Shown one piece after another: positions 7,001 to 11,899 of a stretch of 11,899 nucleotides of DNA (position 1 is its first letter; each line of letters starts with the position of its first letter). The stretch comes from JAWPNA01 sp045402695 (lineage in GTDB: Bacteria > Acidobacteriota > Polarisedimenticolia > JACPZX01 > DASXTC01). Under the pieces are notes generated by a model. That model searched no databases. It was not told the origin of the DNA and saw only the letters and a list, made by a program, of their open reading frames with translations. The DNA lies in contig JAWPNA010000115.1 in assembly GCA_045402695.1 (NCBI GenBank), positions 1 to 11,899 of the forward strand, read 5' to 3'. The position numbers were made by a program, and so were the translations under genes.

Positions 7001-7144
7001 CTCGTGATATTCGGCCGCCGGATCATCCCGGATGGCCGCGTCGCTCCCCGGTTACATGCACGACGCATGCGCCCTCGTCGCTCCTCGCCATCCGGGCGCT
7101 CCGGCACCCTCGGTATTGCACAACATTTCTGACTCACCACACTA
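6981..7144. mobile_element. Non-autonomous MITE-like element with TA target duplication (IS630/Tc1 type)
   Basis: A 160-bp element (6983-7142) is flanked by TA on both sides (6981-6982 and 7143-7144). Its ends are inverted copies, GTGTGGCGAGTCAGAAAT on the left and the complement of GTGTGGTGAGTCAGAAAT on the right, with one mismatch. The symmetry continues inward with further matched blocks (GTG, GCCGGA and a 10-bp CCCGGATGGC at 7027-7036 against 7087-7096), so the arms form a hairpin of nearly 60 bp around a 50-base centre. It encodes no transposase. TA duplication and terminal inverted repeats are the hallmark of IS630/Tc1/mariner elements; assignment to that group is inference. Confidence 0.7.
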
Positions 7145-7145
7145 G
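7125..7145 (-). repeat. Right terminal inverted repeat of the MITE-like element
   Basis: This 21-bp arm begins ATTTCTGACTC and ends CACACTAG. It is the inverted partner of 6980-7000 with one mismatch. It carries the second TA. Confidence 0.8.
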
Positions 7146-7256
7146 CCGACTCCGGGGCTGGCCTTCAAGCGCCTGGCGCGCTCGGCCGCGAGGCGAAGGC
7201 ATGCGGATTGCGTCTCGGAGGAGAGATGAAGGAAGATCGCCTGTGCAGTGCGCGGA

Positions 7257-7284
7257 TTGACCCGGTCCGCCGAGGGGGTATCCT
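7257..7284 (+). promoter_or_regulatory. Likely housekeeping promoter of fhs
   Basis: TTGACC (7257-7262, five of six matches to TTGACA) is followed after 16 bases by TATCCT (7279-7284, four of six to TATAAT). Transcription would start near 7291, about 50 bases before ATG 7343. If used, this promoter excludes the upstream ATG at 7226. Confidence 0.45.
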
Positions 7285-7342
7285 GTGCCAGCAACGGTGG
7301 CCGGGTGAACACAACGCATCATTTCGTCTCGAGGCGCCCATC

Positions 7343-9028
7343 ATGAAAACCGACCTGGAGATCGCTCAGAGCGCGAAGCTGAAAGAGATCGGCGAGATCG
7401 CCGCTTTGGCGGGGATCCAGGAATCCGAGCTCGAGCGTTACGGCCGCTACAAGGCCAAGCTGAATCTCTCGATCCTGAAGCGGCTGGAAGGGCGCCCCGA
7501 CGGGCGCTACATCTTCGTGACCGCTGTCACCCCCACGCCGCTGGGCGAAGGCAAGACGGTCACCAACATCTCGCTCGCCATGGGGCTGGCTCGCCTGGGA
7601 AAGAAGGTGATCAACACCTTGCGGCAACCCTCGATGGGGCCCGTCTTCGGAGTGAAGGGCGGAGCCACCGGCGGGGGCTTCGCGCAGGTGGCTCCGATGG
7701 AGGAGATCAACCTGCACTTCACGGGCGACATCCACGCGGTGGCCGCCGCGCACAACCTGCTCGCATCGATGCTGGACAACCACCTGTACCACGGCAACGC
7801 GCTCGCTTTCGATCCGAAGGAGATCTACTGGAATCGCACGATGGACATGAACGACCGCACGCTGCGGCAGATCGTCGTCGGGTTGGGAGGCACTCCCAAT
7901 GGGATCACCCGCGAGTCGGGCTTCGACATCACCGCGGCCTCGGAGGTGATGGCGATCCTGGCGCTCGCTTCCGACTACGAAGATCTGAAGAAGCGGCTCG
8001 GCTCCATCCTGGTGGGGCGCTCCCGGACCGGCGGGCCGATCTGGGCGCGCGAGGTGAAGGCGCAGGGAGCGATGACCGCTTTGCTGCGCGAGGCCATGAA
8101 GCCGAACCTGGTGCAGACGCTGGAGGGCACGCCGTGTCTCATCCACACGGGGCCATTCGCCAACGTGGCGCACGGGAACAACTCGATCCTGGCCGACCGG
8201 ATCGCGCTCAAGCTGGCCGACTACGTCGTCACCGAGAGCGGGTTCGGCTCCGACTCGGGCGCCGAGAAGTTCATTGACATCAAATGCCGTATCTCGGGCC
8301 TCAAGCCCCACGCCGCGGTGGTGGTGGCCACGGTGCGCGCCCTGAAGATGCACGGCGGCGCCTTCAGGAAACTCAACGAAAAAGCCAAGGTCGAGAAGGA
8401 AGACGTGGACGCCGTCCTGCGCGGCTGCGCCAACCTCGAGAAGCACATAGAGAACGTGAAACTGTTCGGACTGCCCGTCGTGGTGGCGATCAATCGCTTC
8501 CCGTCCGACACCGAGGCCGAGATCGAGGCGATGCGGGCCCGTGCCTTGGAGGCGGGCGCCGACGCAGCCGTGCCTCATCAAGGAGTGGTGCGGGGCGGAG
8601 ATGGAGCCGTGGATCTGGCGCGCGCCGTGATGGCGGCCTGCGAGAAGCCAAGCCAGGTGCGTTACTTGTATCCGCTGGATCTTCCCATCGAGGAGAAGAT
8701 CCGGGTCATCGCGCAGCAGGTGTACGGGGCTGGCGAGGCCGACCTGTCGTCCAAGGTGGAGAAGCGGATCAAGTTCTTCAACGAGTGCGGTCTGGCGTCA
8801 CTTCCCATCTGCATGGCCAAGACCCCGGCGTCGCTCTCGCACGATCCGTCTCTGCTGAACCGCCCTCGCGGCTTCAGGTTCCCCGTGGTGGACATCCGCG
8901 CCGCGGCCGGGGCAGGCTTCATCTACCCGCTGGCGGGCGAGATCATGACGATGCCTGGACTGCCGGCCGAGCCGGCGGCCTGCCGCGTGGATGTGGACCC
9001 CTCGGGGAAGATCAGCGGGTTGTTCTGA
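7343..9028 (+). CDS. fhs: Formate-tetrahydrofolate ligase
   Basis: This 561-residue cytoplasmic enzyme joins formate to tetrahydrofolate with ATP, giving 10-formyl-THF for purines, initiator tRNA formylation and, in some bacteria, the Wood-Ljungdahl or reductive glycine routes. The ATP-binding loop TPLGEGKT is at 65-72. Other conserved stretches include RQPSMGPVFGVKGGATGGG, the FTGDIHA segment, ESGFGSDSGAEKF, and the C-terminal end DPSGKISGLF. Length and both ends fit the family (about 555-560 residues). ATG 7343 is chosen because MKTDLEIAQSAKLKEIGEIA is the normal family N-terminus; its ribosome-binding site (GAGG, eight bases away) is modest. An in-frame ATG at 7226 with a stronger GGAGGAG site would add 39 residues that look unlike the family. 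Acetogenesis is not implied: no other pathway genes are here. Confidence 0.96.
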   Translation: MKTDLEIAQSAKLKEIGEIAALAGIQESELERYGRYKAKLNLSILKRLEGRPDGRYIFVTAVTPTPLGEGKTVTNISLAMGLARLGKKVINTLRQPSMGPVFGVKGGATGGGFAQVAPMEEINLHFTGDIHAVAAAHNLLASMLDNHLYHGNALAFDPKEIYWNRTMDMNDRTLRQIVVGLGGTPNGITRESGFDITAASEVMAILALASDYEDLKKRLGSILVGRSRTGGPIWAREVKAQGAMTALLREAMKPNLVQTLEGTPCLIHTGPFANVAHGNNSILADRIALKLADYVVTESGFGSDSGAEKFIDIKCRISGLKPHAAVVVATVRALKMHGGAFRKLNEKAKVEKEDVDAVLRGCANLEKHIENVKLFGLPVVVAINRFPSDTEAEIEAMRARALEAGADAAVPHQGVVRGGDGAVDLARAVMAACEKPSQVRYLYPLDLPIEEKIRVIAQQVYGAGEADLSSKVEKRIKFFNECGLASLPICMAKTPASLSHDPSLLNRPRGFRFPVVDIRAAAGAGFIYPLAGEIMTMPGLPAEPAACRVDVDPSGKISGLF

Positions 9029-9058
9029 GATTGCTCGGGCGGTGAATGTGGCGGGGCT

Positions 9059-11017
9059 TCAGTTCCTGCCGCCGTGCTTGTTGCCGTCCTTGTCCGCGCC
9101 CTTCTGTTTCTGCTGACTTCCGCCTTTGTTTCCTTGTGGCGGTGAGGGCGGTCGGGAGGGCTGGGCCTGCCCCCCCCTGTTCTGCGCGGGAGCCGGCCGT
9201 GCCTGCGGCTGCCGACCCCGGGATGGAGGCTCAAAGGCCCGCCGGATGACCTGCCGCGGTGCGTTCGACGTCGTGCCCGCGGTGGGCCTCGGCCGCGGCA
9301 TGATGCGCGGAATCATCTGCTCGGGCGAGGACTCTCCGCGCAGTTCGGGGGGAGCTTTCGCGGGTCCGGGGCTCTTGCCCGCCGGACGCCGCGTGGTGCT
9401 GACGGCCGGGCCAGGCGAGGTCACGACACCCTTCCTCGGACCCTCGACGCTGCCGGCACCGCGCGGGGCGGGCCGCTCGTACCGCGGGGAGGCTGGTGTG
9501 GCCGCCAGAGGGCTCTTGCGCTGAGGCACCGTCACGTCGCGGCCCGTCGGTACCAGGGAGACCGAGCGCCCCGTGACCCCGCGCCCCACCGTGAAGGCGG
9601 GACGATCATTGCCGTGGGTCCGGGTGTTGTTCATTCCTACCAAGCGCTGTCGCTCCTGCTCGTGGAAGGGCATCTTGCGCCCGCCCGGGTCTTCCACGAG
9701 CTGGAGATCACGCCGCCCCGCGGCACCGCGGTACACTTCCTCGGCGACGCGCGGCGCGGCCTGCACCTTTCCAGGATCGATCACCGGGATGGCCCGCAGA
9801 ACCACCTTCTTGCGCTCGATGTCGCGCACCACGGTCACGTCGCGCACGATCACCCTGCGGACCGTCCGATCATAGATGTGTCCGGCGGGAACGTAGACCC
9901 ACGGATCGTAATGGTGCCCGAAGTTGAACTGGATCGCGATCGGGTAGTTGTAGTAGCCCAGAGGGCACCAGCCGAAGTACCCAGGCGCCACGCTCCAGGC
10001 CACGTATGCTCCGGAGAAGACGTGCCCCGGGATCCAGACCCATCCGGACCCCAGCAGAAACTCCCACCGGCCGTAGTGGAACGGCGCCCACCCCCACGGC
10101 TCGTAAGAGACCCACACGAGACCGGTCGGAGAGGCGACCCATCTTCCGTCCATGTACGGCTGCCAGCCTCCGGCGAGACCCACCGGCCGCCACACCCAGC
10201 CGTAGGTCGGGTTGTTGTACCAGTGGCCGTAGTAGGAAAGCTCCGTTGCGTACGGTTCGACTGGCTCGGGCAGGCCCGGTGGCACCTGCTCGTCCACGCG
10301 AGCGCGCCGGAGCAGGGCGTCGTCGCGCTGCGACGACCATGCATCGAACTCATCGTAGAGGCGGGTGTTGAACACCTGCGGCTCACCCGGGATCTGTCCG
10401 GGCCGGGCGGTGATCCGCTCGCCGCTGCGCACCATGGTGGAGACGTCCTGCGCCATCACCTCGGCCACGCCACGCCGCGACAAGACGGCGGTGGATCGCC
10501 CAGGGACGGCGTCGAGCCTGAAGAGGCCGTCCGACAAGAGGAAGATCGACGCGCTGTCCGTGTCGATCTGGAAACGCTTCTGGTTCGTGTCCATCCGCTC
10601 GGCGCGAATGATGATGGCGCCGGCGCCGAGCTGGAGGATCGTCGTGTTCTCCAGTTGGTTCGCACTGTCCGAGAGGCTCTGCAGCACCACCTCGGTGCCG
10701 CTGTCGAGCTTCAGGGCGGAGCCGTCTGCGAGTTGAATCTCACATCGCCCGTCGGCCAGGGTCGTCAGGACATCGCCGGGCAGCACCGGGTCATTGATGA
10801 CCAGGTCGCTCCTCTCCACCGAGTCGCGGCGCAGCGTGACGGGACCTTCGAGGTACCGGAGGCGCCCGTAGACGGCGCCTTCCTGACCAGCCGTCTCATC
10901 GGCGTACTCGACAATGGCCGGGTCGGCGGAACGCTGGTCGGGAGTCTGGGCGGCCAGGGGCGAGGCCAGAAACAACAGAAGGATGGACCAGCCGATGACT
11001 CTGCGGGGCGTTCTCAT
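9059..11017 (-). CDS. Secreted FecR-domain / DUF6600-like protein
   Basis: This 652-residue exported protein has unknown function. A signal peptide (1-23, cleavage likely after LAA before QTPDQ) leads into a FecR-like region (about 50-210: G-x-V-x-L, LPGDVLTTLADGRCEIQLAD, LDSGTEVVLQ), a fold often found in sigma-regulator and envelope proteins. A middle region (about 260-380) is exceptionally rich in W, Y and G and repeats short units such as YGHWYNNPTYGWVWRP, GRWVASPTGLVWVSYEPWGW and GRWEFLLGSGWVWIPG; this resembles DUF6600 proteins. The last 150 residues are basic, proline/arginine/glycine-rich and probably disordered, ending GGRN. ATG 11017 has GGAGGGAGG eight bases upstream. It is convergent with fhs (30-bp gap) and alone on its strand. 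A role at the cell surface or in wall or matrix binding is a guess. Confidence 0.85.
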   Translation of the reverse strand: MRTPRRVIGWSILLLFLASPLAAQTPDQRSADPAIVEYADETAGQEGAVYGRLRYLEGPVTLRRDSVERSDLVINDPVLPGDVLTTLADGRCEIQLADGSALKLDSGTEVVLQSLSDSANQLENTTILQLGAGAIIIRAERMDTNQKRFQIDTDSASIFLLSDGLFRLDAVPGRSTAVLSRRGVAEVMAQDVSTMVRSGERITARPGQIPGEPQVFNTRLYDEFDAWSSQRDDALLRRARVDEQVPPGLPEPVEPYATELSYYGHWYNNPTYGWVWRPVGLAGGWQPYMDGRWVASPTGLVWVSYEPWGWAPFHYGRWEFLLGSGWVWIPGHVFSGAYVAWSVAPGYFGWCPLGYYNYPIAIQFNFGHHYDPWVYVPAGHIYDRTVRRVIVRDVTVVRDIERKKVVLRAIPVIDPGKVQAAPRVAEEVYRGAAGRRDLQLVEDPGGRKMPFHEQERQRLVGMNNTRTHGNDRPAFTVGRGVTGRSVSLVPTGRDVTVPQRKSPLAATPASPRYERPAPRGAGSVEGPRKGVVTSPGPAVSTTRRPAGKSPGPAKAPPELRGESSPEQMIPRIMPRPRPTAGTTSNAPRQVIRRAFEPPSRGRQPQARPAPAQNRGGQAQPSRPPSPPQGNKGGSQQKQKGADKDGNKHGGRN

Positions 11018-11319
11018 GGTGACGACCTCCCTCCTGGAGAGCTGGCGCTGCGCTGCTGCTCGCTCCGGTTGATGCCAACCGTCTACTGTGCAAGCATCCT
11101 GCCACCTACGCCGGAGGGGACGATTCGTGTAAGTGTTTGAACAACCAGACTATAGCACGCTGGCCCTCCAACCGCCCCCTCATTAATGTGTTCTCGGCCG
11201 GCAACGCCTGTCACCGGTGGGTGACGGGGGCCGGACGGTTCTGGAGACGGTTGATCTCCGCGAAACCGGCATGCTACCTTCGAACCCCTTTGGTCAGAAT
11301 GCCTTCCGCAGAGGATCTC
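11018..11319. other. Divergent intergenic region between the FecR-like gene and def
   Basis: This 302-bp spacer should carry promoters for both genes. On the plus strand, TTGATC with TACCTT (11251-11280) is the best candidate for def. On the minus strand, I see only the ribosome-binding site of the FecR-like gene. A small hairpin (GGAGA 11243-11247 with TCTCC 11255-11259) overlaps the candidate -35. Although a frame is open here to a TTG at 11137, it has no family-like sequence before the def start. Confidence 0.45.
11251..11280 (+). promoter_or_regulatory. Candidate promoter of def-fmt
   Basis: TTGATC (11251-11256) and TACCTT (11275-11280) are separated by 18 bases. Expected transcription start is near 11287, giving a leader of about 33 bases to GTG 11320. 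Match to consensus is moderate (four and three of six). Confidence 0.35.
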
Positions 11320-11847
11320 GTGGCAATCCGAAGAATCGTCAAGTTCGGCGATACCGTCCTGAGCACCCCCACGCAGCCCGTGACCGAGATCAACAACGAG
11401 GTCCGCATCCTGGTGCGCGACATGATAGAGACGATGTACGCCGCCCCGGGAGTCGGGCTGGCGGCCAACCAGGTGGGCGTCTCCCTGCGAGTGGCCGTCA
11501 TCGACGTGACGGCTGGACAGGAACCGGGCCACCTGCTCCTGATGATCAACCCCGAGGTGATCGAGCGGGAGGGGACGCAGGTGGAGGAGGAAGGGTGCCT
11601 TTCCATTCCGGGCTTCACCGAGTATGTGCAGCGGCCGGCGCGTGCGGTCATCCGCGCGATCGATCTCGAGGGCAAGGAGTTCAAGATGGAGGGCCGCGAG
11701 CTGCTGGCCCGGGCGTTCTGCCACGAAACGGATCACCTGGACGGGAAGCTGTTTCTCGATCGGCTCTCGGGGATCAAGCGGCAGCTCCTCGCCAAGAAGG
11801 TCAAGCGCGCGTCGGAAGCCCGGGACTGGAACGAAATCTATCCATGA
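11320..11847 (+). CDS. def: Peptide deformylase
   Basis: This 175-residue metalloenzyme removes the formyl group from the initiator methionine of nascent proteins, releasing formate. All three signature motifs are intact: G44-V-G-L-A-A-N-Q51, E91-G-C-L-S95 and H135-E-T-D-H139. C93, H135 and H139 bind the metal and E136 is the catalytic acid/base. The start is taken as GTG 11320 (AIRRIVKFGDTVL follows, the usual family N-terminus) with AGAGGA just upstream. ATG 11299 would add seven residues but lacks a ribosome-binding site, and the TTG at 11137 would add 61 unrelated residues. It is followed after 11 bases by fmt, the classic pairing. Confidence 0.95.
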   Translation: MAIRRIVKFGDTVLSTPTQPVTEINNEVRILVRDMIETMYAAPGVGLAANQVGVSLRVAVIDVTAGQEPGHLLLMINPEVIEREGTQVEEEGCLSIPGFTEYVQRPARAVIRAIDLEGKEFKMEGRELLARAFCHETDHLDGKLFLDRLSGIKRQLLAKKVKRASEARDWNEIYP

Positions 11848-11858
11848 AGGGTCGTCCC

Positions 11859-11899
11859 ATGAGGGTCCTCTTCATGGGAACGCCGGCCTTTGCGGCCGC
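11859..11899 (+). CDS. fmt: Methionyl-tRNA formyltransferase, N-terminal fragment (cut by window end)
   Basis: Only the first 13 codons are present: MRVLFMGTPAFAA, the characteristic Fmt N-terminus (compare M-R-I-V-F-M-G-T-P-x-F-A). The enzyme transfers formyl from 10-formyl-THF to Met-tRNA-fMet. AAGGG (11847-11851) lies seven bases before ATG 11859. Its position directly after def supports the call despite the short fragment. Confidence 0.85.
   Translation, partial: MRVLFMGTPAFAA

Larger units (their letters stand above)
6941..7342. other. Intergenic region between Rieske operon and fhs
   Basis: This 402-bp spacer lies between divergent genes. It holds the palindromic TA-flanked element (6981-7144) and a likely fhs promoter (7257-7284). 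The stretch 7145-7256 is GC-rich with an in-frame ATG and strong ribosome-binding site at 7217-7228 that could give a longer Fhs. I find no clear promoter for the Rieske operon in the 40 bp between its start codon and the element, so its promoter may lie within or beyond the element. Confidence 0.5.

Noticed and set aside
7319..8581. Minus-strand frame of 420 codons inside fhs
   Set aside because: Antisense shadow of a highly conserved enzyme gene, with histidine/arginine-rich translation.
9050..9073. Hairpin GGCGG/CCGCC at the fhs / FecR-like convergent junction as a terminator
   Set aside because: Only a 5-bp stem with a 14-base loop and no T-run; not distinguishable from background in GC-rich DNA.
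9614..11140. Plus-strand frame of 508 codons opposite the FecR-like gene
   Set aside because: No signal, domain or ribosome-binding site; the opposite strand has a signal peptide and FecR/DUF6600-like architecture.
11137..11156. TTGAAC and TATAGC as a promoter upstream of def
   Set aside because: The two boxes are only 8 bases apart, far from the 16-18 needed for a sigma-70 type promoter.
1..11899. CRISPR arrays, tRNA or rRNA genes
   Set aside because: No regularly spaced direct repeats and no tRNA or rRNA-like segments were seen by eye; a tRNA scan could not be run.

Overview
The window is GC-rich, tightly packed bacterial chromosome (roughly two-thirds G+C by eye). It encodes System II cytochrome c maturation (a fused CcsBA), a Rieske/cytochrome b complex with an octaheme cytochrome, a large secreted FecR/DUF6600-like protein, formate-tetrahydrofolate ligase and a def-fmt pair. 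This combination suggests a soil or sediment bacterium of the Acidobacteriota or a similar deep lineage. That placement is inference: there is no rRNA or other marker here.

Layout: (1) 29-2344 (-) is ccsBA, read from a GTG start. A possible 67-codon cysteine-rich small gene (2360-2563, -) lies directly upstream, with its stop codon touching the ccsBA ribosome-binding site. (2) 2679-3854 (+) is a radical SAM/SPASM protein resembling the NirJ/AhbD haem-modifying group. It is divergent from ccsBA and convergent with the next cluster. (3) 6940-3900 (-) is a three-gene operon: Rieske protein, a long cytochrome b (b6 plus subunit IV in one chain, with the b6-type cysteine that holds haem ci), and a membrane-anchored octaheme c-type cytochrome of the hydroxylamine oxidoreductase (HAO) family. 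(4) 6981-7144 is a 160-bp palindromic element with inverted ends flanked by TA, most likely a MITE of the IS630/Tc1 type. It lies 40 bp upstream of the Rieske start codon. (5) 7343-9028 (+) is fhs. (6) 11017-9059 (-) is the secreted FecR-like protein. (7) 11320-11847 (+) is peptide deformylase, followed at 11859 by the first codons of methionyl-tRNA formyltransferase, cut by the window end.

Working together: the Rieske/cytochrome b pair should oxidise quinol and deliver electrons to the periplasm. No cytochrome c1 or f is encoded beside it, so the octaheme protein is the obvious acceptor. CcsBA would attach its eight c-type haems. The radical SAM protein sits between these loci and may act on haem or a peptide; its substrate cannot be read from sequence. 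Fhs, Fmt and Def form the formyl cycle of translation initiation (10-formyl-THF made, used on Met-tRNA, formate released), although only def and fmt are adjacent.

The best candidate for an under-described system is the Rieske-cytochrome b-octaheme operon with its neighbouring haem-related genes. The MITE and the small cysteine-rich ORF are the best secondary observations.
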